From: Puniceibacterium confluentis
Lineage (GTDB): Bacteria; Pseudomonadota; Alphaproteobacteria; Rhodobacterales; Rhodobacteraceae
NCBI RefSeq assembly: GCF_007923445.1
Contig: NZ_VOJI01000026.1
Span: 1 to 40,733 of the forward strand
DNA: 40,733 nt
Direction of reading: 5' to 3'
The position numbers and the translations under genes are program-made. Shown one piece after another: positions 25,011 to 33,111 of this stretch; the first letter of the stretch is position 1, and every line of letters begins with the position of its first letter. The notes under the pieces were generated by a model that worked only from the letters and a program-made list of their open reading frames with translations, ran no database searches and was not told the origin of the DNA.

Positions 25011-25883
25011 ATGCCCCCTTCCCTCACGCAACTTGAAAACGCTCACCTCAGCCTGACAGTCGCGGATCTTGGCGCCGAGATGCAGAGCCTTCGCCTGGCG
25101 GACGGACGGGAACTGTTGTGGAACGGCGATGCCGCGCATTGGAGCGGGCGGGCGCCCGTGCTGTTTCCCATCGTCGGACGTGCGCCGGAGGACCGCATTG
25201 CGGTCGGAGATTTTGCGGCTGACATGGCCCAGCATGGCTTTGCCCGGCGGTCGGTGTTCGAACTGGAAGAGTCCGGCCCGGACCTGTGTCGGCATGTGCT
25301 TCGGGACAACGCGGCAACACGGGCGGTCTATCCCTTTGGCTTTGCCCTCAGCCTGACCCATCGGCTCGACGGGGCGGCAGTAGAGGTCTGTGCCGAAGTC
25401 CGGAATTGCGACGCACGCGACATGCCCTTCGGCTTCGGCTTTCACCCGGCGTTCCGCTGGCCCCTGCCGCGCTGTGAGGGCGATCCTCATGAAGTGGTTC
25501 TGGACAATGGGGCCGAACCGGACCGGGCATGTCTGGAGGATGGTCTGCTGACACCAACCCGCGAAGCCTCTCCCTTTGACAAGGGGCGGATCGGGATAAC
25601 GCCGGGCATGTTCGACGACGGCGCGCTGGTCTTTCCCCGGGGCGCGGGCACGGGGCTGCGCTATGGAGTGGCCGGCGGGGCGCAGCTGCTGTTCCGGTTC
25701 GACAATTTGCCCAACCTCGCATTGTGGAGCAAGCCGGGCGCACCGTTCCTGTGTATCGAGCCCTGGCACGGCATGGCGGCCGAAGTCGGCGGATCGCCTC
25801 AGATTGCCGAGCGACCCTTCAGCCTGGTCCTGGGTGCGGGGGATGTGGCACGCTTTGGCTGGCGCGCCGAGGTGCGGCTCTAG
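25011..25883 (+). CDS. Aldose 1-epimerase family protein (LacX-like)
   Basis: 290 residues from ATG 25011, with AGGA 7 nt upstream. Galactose-mutarotase-like beta-sandwich. Typical features are the N-terminal VADLGAEMQSLRLADGRELLWNGD, APVLFPIVGR, the first catalytic-type His in MAQHGFAR, a second His in FGFGFHPAFRWPL and the acidic general base in CIEPWHGMAAE. This is the signature of LacX-type bacterial mutarotases, which interconvert sugar anomers in the cytosol. The physiological sugar is unknown, and no sugar operon surrounds it. Stands alone between pheS and two hairpins. Confidence 0.85.
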   Translation: MPPSLTQLENAHLSLTVADLGAEMQSLRLADGRELLWNGDAAHWSGRAPVLFPIVGRAPEDRIAVGDFAADMAQHGFARRSVFELEESGPDLCRHVLRDNAATRAVYPFGFALSLTHRLDGAAVEVCAEVRNCDARDMPFGFGFHPAFRWPLPRCEGDPHEVVLDNGAEPDRACLEDGLLTPTREASPFDKGRIGITPGMFDDGALVFPRGAGTGLRYGVAGGAQLLFRFDNLPNLALWSKPGAPFLCIEPWHGMAAEVGGSPQIAERPFSLVLGAGDVARFGWRAEVRL

Positions 25884-25889
25884 CGGCGC

Positions 25890-25921
25890 CCAGGAAAATC
25901 TTCCTCCGAAGATTTTCCTGG
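25890..25921 (+). terminator. Perfect 14-bp stem-loop after the epimerase gene
   Basis: CCAGGAAAATCTTC (25890-25903) pairs without mismatch with GAAGATTTTCCTGG (25908-25921) around a 4-nt loop, starting 7 nt after the TAG. No terminal T-run, but the position suggests termination or 3'-end protection of the epimerase transcript. The stem is AT-richer than the surrounding DNA. Confidence 0.6.
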
Positions 25922-25923
25922 TG

Positions 25924-25944
25924 AGAATTTTCTACGAAAATTCT
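25924..25944. repeat. Second perfect inverted repeat, AT-rich
   Basis: AGAATTTTC (25924-25932) and GAAAATTCT (25936-25944) form a 9-bp stem around TAC, only two bases after the previous hairpin. Together they form a compact double hairpin; similar AT-rich stems are scattered between genes in related genomes as far as I recall. Confidence 0.55.
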
Positions 25945-26040
25945 TGCACCGTCGGGAATTCGTCGTGGCTTGCCGCCCGCTTGATCACCGGCTGGCTTTC
26001 GCCGGGCAGCGGACCGCGGCACCGGCCTCGCACCCACAAG

Positions 26041-26072
26041 AAAACGCCGCGTACGGATGCACGCGGCGTTTT
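26041..26072. terminator. Bidirectional terminator downstream of rplT
   Basis: AAAACGCCGCGT (26041-26052) pairs with ACGCGGCGTTTT (26061-26072), 8-nt loop. Read leftward it lies 23 nt beyond the rplT stop and ends in TTTT, a standard intrinsic terminator; it can also act on rightward transcripts from the epimerase gene. Confidence 0.85.
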
Positions 26073-26095
26073 GAATTTTACGCTGTCAGGCGTTC

Positions 26096-26461
26096 TCAGG
26101 CGGGCAGAGCCGCCTTGGCCTGAGCGGCGATGGCGTTGAACGCTTCGGGCTCGTGCACGGCGAGATCTGCGAGAACCTTGCGGTCGACTTCGATCCCGGC
26201 CAGCGCCAGGCCGTTGATGAAACGCGAATAGGTCAGCGATTCGTCAAACATCCGCACGGCGGCGTTGATCCGCTGGATCCACAGCGCGCGGAAGCTCCGC
26301 TTGCGGGCGCGACGGTCACGCGTGGCGTACTGGTTTGCCTTGTCGACGGCCTGTGCGGCCACCTTGAAGGTGTTCTTGCGACGGCCATAGTATCCTTTGG
26401 CTTGGTCGGTGATTTTCTTGTGACGGGCGTGGGTAACTGTCCCACCTTTGACTCGTGCCAT
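26096..26461 (-). CDS. rplT: 50S ribosomal protein L20
   Basis: 121 residues, standard L20 length. N-terminal basic extension [20 protein letters not shown] that threads into 23S rRNA, the [14 protein letters not shown] motif, [19 protein letters not shown], and a C-terminal globular domain with [26 protein letters not shown]. Needed for early 50S assembly. Follows rpmI by 29 nt and is the last gene before a terminator. infC, the usual upstream partner, is not present here. Confidence 0.97.
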   Translation of the reverse strand: MARVKGGTVTHARHKKITDQAKGYYGRRKNTFKVAAQAVDKANQYATRDRRARKRSFRALWIQRINAAVRMFDESLTYSRFINGLALAGIEVDRKVLADLAVHEPEAFNAIAAQAKAALPA

Positions 26462-26490
26462 GATCCAGGCTCCTTATATCTGCAGGTCTA

Positions 26491-26691
26491 TCAGCGGTCG
26501 TAGGGCATGTAGCCCTTGACGATTTTGGCGTCGGGAGCCGACAGAGCTGTCGTCCCGCGCGCGTCGCGGATGAACTTGGTGGTCCGTTTGATCATGCCGT
26601 GCCGCTTGCCGGCCTGGCCTGCCATCACCTTGCCGGTGGCAGTCACCTTGAAGCGCTTTTTGGCGCTCGACTTGGTCTTCATCTTGGGCAT
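26491..26691 (-). CDS. rpmI: 50S ribosomal protein L35
   Basis: 66 residues from ATG 26691, with GGAGACGG upstream; the longer open frame upstream is not conserved-looking. Sequence [20 protein letters not shown], then [19 protein letters not shown] and MPYDR at the end, a full-length L35. Co-transcribed with rplT. Confidence 0.97.
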   Translation of the reverse strand: MPKMKTKSSAKKRFKVTATGKVMAGQAGKRHGMIKRTTKFIRDARGTTALSAPDAKIVKGYMPYDR

Positions 26692-26908
26692 TTCCGTCTC
26701 CTTGTCTTCTGGGTCGGTCGGACGTGCGACTCGGCATGCCACGTAGGCCGGACGCACGGGATTGAGGGCGCCGTATAGGCGGGGACGCGGGGTGTTGCAA
26801 GGGGTTTCACAGCCGTCGGTTCGACTGCCTGCCGAGGGTGGACCGGGGACCATCAAACCGGGGCCCGCCGCTGGCAGGGCCTGCGTTGCCGACCCGAGGC
26901 CCCTGCCG

Positions 26909-27133
26909 CTAGCCGATCAGCTGACCGATGACCCCATAGATCACGGACGGCAGGTCTTCCCAGGCATAGCCGCCGGGTTTGGTGCGGATGGCATAGACCA
27001 CCAGACCGCCGCCGATCACCAGCGCCAGTGCGGCGGACCGGGGCGGGCGGTTGTCGGACCAGGCTGACAGCACCGCGGGCAGCGACAGCAGAACCACAAT
27101 TAATCCGATGCAGAGGGTCAGATCCGGATCCAT
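26909..27133 (-). CDS. Small two-helix membrane protein, unknown function
   Basis: 74 residues. Two hydrophobic segments (about 6-25, [19 protein letters not shown], and 34-49, [16 protein letters not shown]) separated by a short polar loop, and a C-terminal tail with a third weakly hydrophobic part ([12 protein letters not shown]). Begins 30 nt downstream of pyk on the same strand, so probably co-transcribed with it. I do not recognise a named family; the codon composition matches neighbouring genes, supporting a real gene. Confidence 0.7.
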   Translation of the reverse strand: MDPDLTLCIGLIVVLLSLPAVLSAWSDNRPPRSAALALVIGGGLVVYAIRTKPGGYAWEDLPSVIYGVIGQLIG

Positions 27134-27163
27134 TGTGCCTGTTCTCCCTGCCCGGCGTTCCGG

Positions 27164-28609
27164 TCAACCCGGATCGGTGGCGTAGATGAGCCGCTCGTCA
27201 CAGGGTGCGACGCGCAGAATATTGGTTGTGCCCGAAGTGTTGAACGGCACACCGGCCGTGACCACGATCTGATCCGTGGTTGTGGCATAGCCGCCTTCAC
27301 GCGCCGCGCGCGCGGCGCCGACAACCGCTTCCTTGAAGCGTTCGAGCACACCGACCTGCACCGTGTTGGTCCCCCAGAGCAGCGCCAGCCGCCGCGCCGT
27401 GGACAGCGACGAGGTCAGGGCCAGGATCGGCACCCGGGGGCGTTCGCGCGCCACCAGCAGCGCCGTGGTGCCGCTTTGCGTAAAGCAGCAGATCGCCTTG
27501 ATGTCCGTCGTCTCGGCAATCTCGCGCGCGGCGGCGACGATGCCATCGGCGATCGAGGCGCGCTTGGCGATGCGACTGGCATCTATCACTTCGCGGTAGG
27601 TGGGATCGTTCTCGACCTCCATCGCCACGTTGTGCATGGTCTGTACCGCTTCGACCGGATAACTGCCGGCCGCGGATTCAGCCGACAACATGATCGCATC
27701 GGTGCCCTCGTAGATCGCCGTGGCCACGTCCGAGACTTCGGCGCGCGTCGGCATCGGCGATTCGATCATCGATTCAAGCATCTGCGTCGCAACGATCACC
27801 GGCTTGGCGGCTGCGCGGCATTTGCGAATCAGACGTTTCTGGATCGGCGGCACGTTCTGCACCGGCAGTTCGACGCCCAGATCGCCGCGCGCCACCATGA
27901 TGCCATCGGACACCTCGAGTATCTCGTTGAAGGCTTTGACGCCGGCCGGCTTTTCGATCTTGGACAGGATCGCAGCACGTCCGCGACACAGTTCGCGCGC
28001 CTCAAGAACATCCTCGGGACGCTGCACGAAGCTGAGGGCGAGCCAGTCGACTCCGAGCTGGCAGACAAACTCCAGATCCTTGCGGTCCTTGTCCGACAGG
28101 GCGGCAAGCGGCAGCACCACGTCGGGCACGTTCACGCCCTTACGGTTGGAAATCGTGCCCCCAATGATCACGGTGCAATCGGCAAAGTCGGCGCCGCACT
28201 CCTTGACCTTGAGGCGGATCTTGCCGTCGTTCACCAGCAGATGCGCACCGGGCTCGAGAGCTTGGAAAATTTCCGGGTGCGGCAGGTTCACCCGCTTGGC
28301 GTCGCCCTCGGTCTTGTCGAGGTCAAGCCGGAAATCGGCGTCCGCGACCAGTTCTTCCTCGCCGTTGGCAAAGACACCAACCCGCAGTTTCGGTCCCTGA
28401 AGGTCAGCCAGAATGCCGATCGGGCTGTTCAGATCCACTTCGACCTGACGGATGATCGCGTGACGCTCGCGAATTTCGTCATGGCTCCCGTGGCTCATGT
28501 TCAGACGGAACACATCCGCCCCGGCCTCGTGCAGCTTGCGGATCATCTCGTAATCGGAGGATGCCGGCCCAAGCGTGGCCACGATCTTTACATTGCGCAG
28601 ACGTCTCAT
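27164..28609 (-). CDS. pyk: Pyruvate kinase
   Basis: Transfers phosphate from phosphoenolpyruvate to ADP, last step of lower glycolysis. 481 residues from ATG 28609 (MRRLRNVKIVATLGPASS). Visible: the substrate region FRLNMSHGSHDEI near 35-50, NDGKIRLKV in the B domain, the catalytic lysine and Mg-binding acidic residues in AAILSKIEKPAGV and GIMVARGDLGVELP near 210-240, ATQMLESMIESPMPTRAEVSDVATAIYEGTDAIMLSAESA near 260-300, and a C-terminal domain ending in VTAGVPFNTSGTTNILRV. Complete, normal length. First gene of the leftward group that continues with the small membrane protein. Confidence 0.96.
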   Translation of the reverse strand: MRRLRNVKIVATLGPASSDYEMIRKLHEAGADVFRLNMSHGSHDEIRERHAIIRQVEVDLNSPIGILADLQGPKLRVGVFANGEEELVADADFRLDLDKTEGDAKRVNLPHPEIFQALEPGAHLLVNDGKIRLKVKECGADFADCTVIIGGTISNRKGVNVPDVVLPLAALSDKDRKDLEFVCQLGVDWLALSFVQRPEDVLEARELCRGRAAILSKIEKPAGVKAFNEILEVSDGIMVARGDLGVELPVQNVPPIQKRLIRKCRAAAKPVIVATQMLESMIESPMPTRAEVSDVATAIYEGTDAIMLSAESAAGSYPVEAVQTMHNVAMEVENDPTYREVIDASRIAKRASIADGIVAAAREIAETTDIKAICCFTQSGTTALLVARERPRVPILALTSSLSTARRLALLWGTNTVQVGVLERFKEAVVGAARAAREGGYATTTDQIVVTAGVPFNTSGTTNILRVAPCDERLIYATDPG

Positions 28610-28767
28610 GTTCACTGTCCCGTTCGGAATTCTGGCGGTCTTTCGAAGCCCTTGCTCCTGCGACGTCCGTCTGGTCGTCGTTACCGCTAACAAATCATCA
28701 GCCTTATTGCGTATTTCCCAATCTCGCGCAACTCCTCTATGTCATGCGCCAAAGAGATGACACCGCC

Positions 28768-29505
28768 ATGACCTACACCCCATATCATATAGACGGCGCC
28801 GAGCGAAACAGCCGCTGGCTGATCACCTGCGACCATGCGGCAAACACCGTGCCGCCTGCAATAGGCGCATCTCTGGGCCTTCCGCCCGAAGATATGGCAC
28901 GTCACATCGCCTATGATATCGGGGCGGCCGGGGTTGCGCGCGCGCTGGGGGCCGCCCTGGGGGCGCCGGTGATCCTGTCCAACTTCTCGCGGCTGGTGAT
29001 TGATCCGAACCGCGGCGAGGATGATCCGACACTGCTGATGCGGCTCTATGACGGGTCGGTGATTCCCGCCAACCGCCACGCCGACGCGGCAGAAAGGGAA
29101 CGGCGCCTCGCCGCCTGTCACCGCCCCTACCACGCCGCGCTCGAGTCTCTGGCCGCGCGGCGAGACGACACCGTGATCGTGGCGGTGCACACATTTACCC
29201 GACAGTTGCGTGGTCGGCCCGAGCGGCCCTGGCACATCGGCATTCTGCATGCCTGGGACCGGCGCCTGTCGGACCCGCTGATCGCACTGCTCGATGCAGA
29301 GCCGGATCTTGCGGTGGGACGCAATCAGCCCTATCCCGGCCACCTGCCCGGCGACGCGGTTGACCGGCACGGGCTGAAACACGGGCGGCAGAACACGCTG
29401 ATCGAACTGCGCAACGACCTGATCACAACGCCGGACTCGCAGGCCGCCTGGGGCGCCCGGCTCGCGCCACTGCTCGCAGAGGCGCTGAAACGTGCAGAAC
29501 CATGA
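28768..29505 (+). CDS. N-formylglutamate amidohydrolase family protein
   Basis: 245 residues from ATG 28768; an in-frame ATG at 28743 is an alternative. FGase family: zinc-dependent hydrolases that release formate from N-formyl-L-glutamate, the end of one histidine degradation route. Visible: WLITCDHAANTVP, with the metal-type Asp-His near the N-terminus, then HIAYDIGAAGVARAL, RLVIDPNRGEDDP, AVHTFTRQLRG with a second His, PWHIGIL and HGLKHGRQNTLIELRNDLI. No hut genes are nearby, so this may be the broader-specificity paralogue common in Rhodobacteraceae, acting on another N-formyl or N-acyl amino acid. Its stop overlaps an ATG at 29502, but the DUF1244 gene more likely starts at 29526. Confidence 0.87.
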   Translation: MTYTPYHIDGAERNSRWLITCDHAANTVPPAIGASLGLPPEDMARHIAYDIGAAGVARALGAALGAPVILSNFSRLVIDPNRGEDDPTLLMRLYDGSVIPANRHADAAERERRLAACHRPYHAALESLAARRDDTVIVAVHTFTRQLRGRPERPWHIGILHAWDRRLSDPLIALLDAEPDLAVGRNQPYPGHLPGDAVDRHGLKHGRQNTLIELRNDLITTPDSQAAWGARLAPLLAEALKRAEP

Positions 29506-29525
29506 TGTCCAAGGGAGAGAACGAC

Positions 29526-29840
29526 ATGGATGACCAGACCCGTATCGAACTGGAGGCCGCAGCCTTCCGCCGCCTGCGCCAGCACCTGATGCAGGACCGC
29601 CCCGACGTGCAGAATATCGACATGATGAACCTGACAGGATTCTGCCGCAACTGCCTGTCCCGCTGGTATCAGGAAGCGGCCAACGAACGCGGCATCGAGA
29701 TGGACAAGGACACAAGCCGCGAGCTTTTCTACGGCATGACGATGGCAGAGTGGAAATCCCGGCACCAGACCGAGGCGTCGGATGACAAGCAGGCGGCCTT
29801 TGAAACCGCCTTTGCAAAGAACGTCGGCAAGACGGACTGA
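29526..29840 (+). CDS. DUF1244 family protein
   Basis: 104 residues from ATG 29526, preceded by GGGAGAG; an upstream ATG at 29502 overlaps the previous stop. Small helical cytosolic protein of the DUF1244 family, common in proteobacteria, recognised by FRRLRQHLMQDRPDVQNIDMM, then NLTGFCRNCLSRWYQEAAN and FYGMTMAEWKSRHQ. Function unknown. Two conserved cysteines are seen in CRNC, which could bind a metal, but this is only a possibility. It lies 20 nt downstream of the FGase gene and is probably co-transcribed; a short hairpin AACCGG-GCGCG-CCGGTT follows immediately after the stop. Confidence 0.85.
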   Translation: MDDQTRIELEAAAFRRLRQHLMQDRPDVQNIDMMNLTGFCRNCLSRWYQEAANERGIEMDKDTSRELFYGMTMAEWKSRHQTEASDDKQAAFETAFAKNVGKTD

Positions 29841-30070
29841 AAACCGGGCGCGCCGGTTCGGCGCAGTCCGCGGTTCTGTCCGGGCATTCGACCGGCGTCG
29901 CGACCCCCACGCGGCCGTGATGCGCGCTCCAGTCAATCACGCAGCCGCCAGCCCTGTCCCGCGATGGTTGGCGCGCGATACGATCAGAAAAGGTCATGCA
30001 ACCTGTGGGCGAATTGGTTGTACGATGGCGTCATTGACCCGCTGTCCATAGCTGCCAAGGGGCCTGCCGT

Positions 30071-31090
30071 ATGAAAATCGTGAACTGGAACATCGAATGG
30101 ATGAACAACTGGTTTTCGGGCAATGATCTGCCCGTCTGGGGCAGCAATGCGCTGAGTGCGCCTGCGGCGCGACAGACCGCCGGGCGGGTCGCACGGGTGA
30201 TCCGCGCCCTGAACCCGGATCTGCTGACTCTCCAGGAGGGGCCCAGCGCGCGCGCCGAGATGGCGCTGTTTCTGGAGCTGCTTGCCGCGGACGGCGGACC
30301 CGAATTCGAGATGATCATGGGCAACGACGGCGGAGCGCAAAAGCTGTTCGCCCTGCGCCGGGTCGGCGGGTTGTGCGAAAGTTTCGGGCTGTCCACCGAC
30401 CCGCTGACCGAAGCGCTGCGCGACGTCTGGCTGGCGGATGTGAACGGCGATCTGCTGCTGGAGAGTTACGAGTTCACCCGCGCGCCGCTGGTGATCAGCG
30501 CCGATCCGGTCGCCGGGCAGCCGGTACGGATCGTGGTTCTGCACACCAAGTCAAAATATGTGCACCGCGGCCGGCAGCTGTTCGACAATCCGGCGACCCG
30601 GCCCGAATTCATCGCCGACGCCATGCTGGCACGACGCCGGATCTCGGCCGAGGCTTTCCGGCTGCGCAGCTATCTGGATGCGCTGGTCGCCGAAGACAGC
30701 GGTGCCCGTGTTGTCGTGACCGGGGATTTCAACGACGGGCCGGGGCAGGACTTTTTCGAACGCTCCTACCTCACGCACAATGTCACCGACATCCTGCTGG
30801 GCAGCACGTTCTACCCGGATCTGATCTATACCCACGGGTTCCTGTCGCGGGTGTCGGCGGCGGCCCTGTTCACCGCGCGGTTCGACGATTTTGTCGATGG
30901 CGTACTGGACCGGCCGCTGCTGCTGGATCACTTCGTGATTTCACCCGCCCTGGCTCCCGAAGTGCGGGACGGCGGCATCGCGCACCCCGCCTTTGATGCC
31001 GAGACCCTGCGGATGAACGGCAAGCGCGAGGACCGGCCCAGCGACCACCGCCCGATCTGGATCGAACTGGGCCTGCCGCTTTCAGGCTAG
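30071..31090 (+). CDS. Endonuclease/exonuclease/phosphatase (EEP) fold hydrolase
   Basis: 339 residues. EEP superfamily Mg-dependent phosphoesterase. Catalytic motifs in order: NWNIEWMNNW at 4-13 (Asn metal ligand), LLTLQEGPS near 53 (the Glu ligand), HTKSKY near 160, VVTGDFNDGP near 217 (Asp/Asn pair), and SDHRPIWIEL at the C-terminus (catalytic Asp-His). No signal peptide, so cytosolic. The family spans AP endonucleases, sphingomyelinases and phosphatases, and the exact substrate cannot be assigned. The flanks suggest a single-gene unit. Confidence 0.85.
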   Translation: MKIVNWNIEWMNNWFSGNDLPVWGSNALSAPAARQTAGRVARVIRALNPDLLTLQEGPSARAEMALFLELLAADGGPEFEMIMGNDGGAQKLFALRRVGGLCESFGLSTDPLTEALRDVWLADVNGDLLLESYEFTRAPLVISADPVAGQPVRIVVLHTKSKYVHRGRQLFDNPATRPEFIADAMLARRRISAEAFRLRSYLDALVAEDSGARVVVTGDFNDGPGQDFFERSYLTHNVTDILLGSTFYPDLIYTHGFLSRVSAAALFTARFDDFVDGVLDRPLLLDHFVISPALAPEVRDGGIAHPAFDAETLRMNGKREDRPSDHRPIWIELGLPLSG

Positions 31091-31100
31091 CGCCGGTGCG

Positions 31101-31123
31101 CCCCCTCGCGTTCCGGCAGGGGG
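31101..31123. terminator. Weak hairpin between convergent EEP gene and dat
   Basis: CCCCCT (31101-31106) pairs with AGGGGG (31118-31123) across an 11-nt loop in the 42-bp convergent gap. No T-run, so only a possible terminator. Confidence 0.3.
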
Positions 31124-31132
31124 GCTCGACTC

Positions 31133-31996
31133 TCAGACCGCTGTCTTCCGGCTTTCTTCGAGATAGATTTCCCGCAGCCGCCTGGTGCGCTCGCCCGGCG
31201 TGCCACGCCCCAGCACAACACCGTCGATCTCGACCACCGGCATCACGAACGAGCTCGCCGAGGTGATGAACGCCTCGTCCGCCGCCTGCGCTTCGGCAAC
31301 GGAAAAGTTGCGCTCTTCCACTTCCATCTGTGCCTCGGCGGCAAAACGCAGCACGGCGGCGCGGGTGATGCCGTGCAGGATGTCGGTGGACAGGGCCCGG
31401 GTGATGATGCGGTTGCCCTTGACGATATAGGCGTTGTTGCTGGTGCCTTCGGTGACAAAGCCATCCTCGACCATCCAGGCATCGTCGGCCCCGGCCTTTT
31501 TCGCCATCATCTTGCCCATCGAGGGATAAAGCAGCTGCACCGTCTTGATGTCGCGGCGGCCCCAGCGCTGATCCTCGATGCTGATGATCTTCATGCCGGT
31601 CTCGGCCATCGGGCTGGCCGCCAATCCGGGCTTGTTCTGGGTGAACAGCACAATGGTCGGTTCGGTCGTCTCGGGGTCGGGAAAGGCAAAATCCCGGTCC
31701 CCGGGCGCGCCACGGGTGATCTGCAGATAGACCAGCCCCTCGTTGATGCCGTTTTCACGCACCAGTTCGCGGTGAATCTCGAGCAGTTCATCCATGGTGC
31801 AGGGCGCCCGCATCTCCAGCTCGGCCAACGAGCGCTGCAGGCGGACGGCGTGACCGGCAAAGTCGATCAGCTTGCCGTCAAGCACACTGGTGACCTCATA
31901 GACACCATCGGCCATCAGAAAGGCGCGGTCAAAAATCGAAATCCGGGCCTCGGTCTCGGGCAGGTAGTCTCCGTTCACATAGACGGTGCGGGTCAT
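31133..31996 (-). CDS. dat: D-amino-acid transaminase
   Basis: 287 residues from ATG 31996 (MTRTVYVNGDYLPETEARISIF), AAGGA upstream. PLP fold-type IV aminotransferase, interconverting D-alanine/D-glutamate and other D-amino acids with their keto acids. Visible: ISIFDRAFLMADGVYEV near the start, YLQITRGAPGDRDF near 95, the PLP lysine in RRDIKTVQLLYPSMGKMMAKK near 145, the phosphate-binding EGTSNNAYIV near 180, and AFITSASSFVMPVVEIDG near the C-terminus. The start motif and the family pattern favour DAAT over branched-chain or aminodeoxychorismate lyase members. Last gene of a three-gene leftward operon, 29 nt after dgcA. Confidence 0.88.
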   Translation of the reverse strand: MTRTVYVNGDYLPETEARISIFDRAFLMADGVYEVTSVLDGKLIDFAGHAVRLQRSLAELEMRAPCTMDELLEIHRELVRENGINEGLVYLQITRGAPGDRDFAFPDPETTEPTIVLFTQNKPGLAASPMAETGMKIISIEDQRWGRRDIKTVQLLYPSMGKMMAKKAGADDAWMVEDGFVTEGTSNNAYIVKGNRIITRALSTDILHGITRAAVLRFAAEAQMEVEERNFSVAEAQAADEAFITSASSFVMPVVEIDGVVLGRGTPGERTRRLREIYLEESRKTAV

Positions 31997-32025
31997 GGCG
32001 TGGAATCCTTCGTGGTCTGGCATTC

Positions 32026-32991
32026 TCAGCCCCAGAGGGCTGCGGTGGGCGGGTGCACGCCCTTGTCGTCAAAGAGCAGCGGTTCGGGACGGTCTTCGGC
32101 CAACAGCAGCGGGCCGTCAAGATCCGTCACGAAAGCGCCCTGCGCGACAAGCGTTGCCGGCGCCATTGCCAGCGACGAGCCGACCATGCAGCCGACCATG
32201 ACCCGGTAGCCCTGCGCGCGTGCCGCCGCCCGCAGCGCCAGCGCCTCGGTCAATCCGCCGGTCTTGTCGAGCTTGATGTTCACCACGTCATATTTGCCTT
32301 CGAGATGCGCAAGGCTGGCGCGGTCATGGCAGGACTCATCGGCACAGACCGGCACCGGCCGCGCCATGCCGATCAGCGCCGCATCCGCCGCCGCAGGCAG
32401 CGGCTGTTCCACCAGCGCAACCCCCAGCCGGACCAGGTGCGGCGCGAGATCGGCGTAAATTTCGGCCGACCAGCCCTCGTTTGCATCGACGATGATGCGG
32501 GATCTGGGCGCACCGGCGCGCACCGCTTCCAGCCGCGGCATGTCGTCGGCGGTGCCAAGCTTGATCTTCAGCAGCGGACGAAACGCATGTTTCGCCGCCT
32601 GCGCGCGCATCTTGTCGGGGGTGTCCAGCGACAGGGTGTAGGCGGTGATCTCCGGCCCCGGGGCGGCCAGTCCGGCCAGCTCCCAGACCCGTCGGCCCGC
32701 CTGCTTGGCCTCGAGATCCCAAAGCGCGCAATCCACCGCATTGCGCGCCGCACCGGCAGGCAACAGCTCATGCAGCCCCTGCCGCGTCAGATCCGACGGC
32801 AGCCCGGCAATCTGGTCACGGACCGACTCGAGCGTCTCGCCATACCGCGCATAGGGCACACATTCGCCCCGGCCGGTCACCCCGCCCGCGGTGAGGCGCA
32901 CGGTCAGGACCCTGGCCTCGGTCCGCGACCCGCGGCTGATGGTGAAAACCTCCGCCAGACTGAAAACGTCCCGCGTCACCTCTATCTGCAC
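32026..32991 (-). CDS. dgcA: Enolase-superfamily epimerase, probable N-acetyl-D-glutamate racemase DgcA
   Basis: 321 residues with a GTG start at 32991. Muconate-lactonising subgroup of the enolase superfamily: the catalytic KIKLG motif near residue 145, metal ligands in IIVDANEGW, VEQPLP and ADESCHD near 170-225, and the second catalytic lysine in VVNIKLDKTGG near 240. Proteins like this are usually named L-Ala-D/L-Glu (dipeptide) epimerases. Directly downstream of a DUF1611/DgcN gene, the better call is DgcA, which in the marine D-glutamate pathway converts N-acetyl-D-glutamate to N-acetyl-L-glutamate. Dipeptide epimerase remains the alternative; the pairing, not a single residue, decides it. 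Confidence 0.82.
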   Translation of the reverse strand: MQIEVTRDVFSLAEVFTISRGSRTEARVLTVRLTAGGVTGRGECVPYARYGETLESVRDQIAGLPSDLTRQGLHELLPAGAARNAVDCALWDLEAKQAGRRVWELAGLAAPGPEITAYTLSLDTPDKMRAQAAKHAFRPLLKIKLGTADDMPRLEAVRAGAPRSRIIVDANEGWSAEIYADLAPHLVRLGVALVEQPLPAAADAALIGMARPVPVCADESCHDRASLAHLEGKYDVVNIKLDKTGGLTEALALRAAARAQGYRVMVGCMVGSSLAMAPATLVAQGAFVTDLDGPLLLAEDRPEPLLFDDKGVHPPTAALWG

Positions 32992-33111
32992 GTGCCTACC
33001 CCTTCTTCTCTTTCCAAATACTCATCTTCGACACCCGACCCCGCACAGGCTCCGCAGTTTGCGAACCGAACGCGCGGGGTCACGGATCCGGGCCACGACC
33101 GGCCCCGGGGC

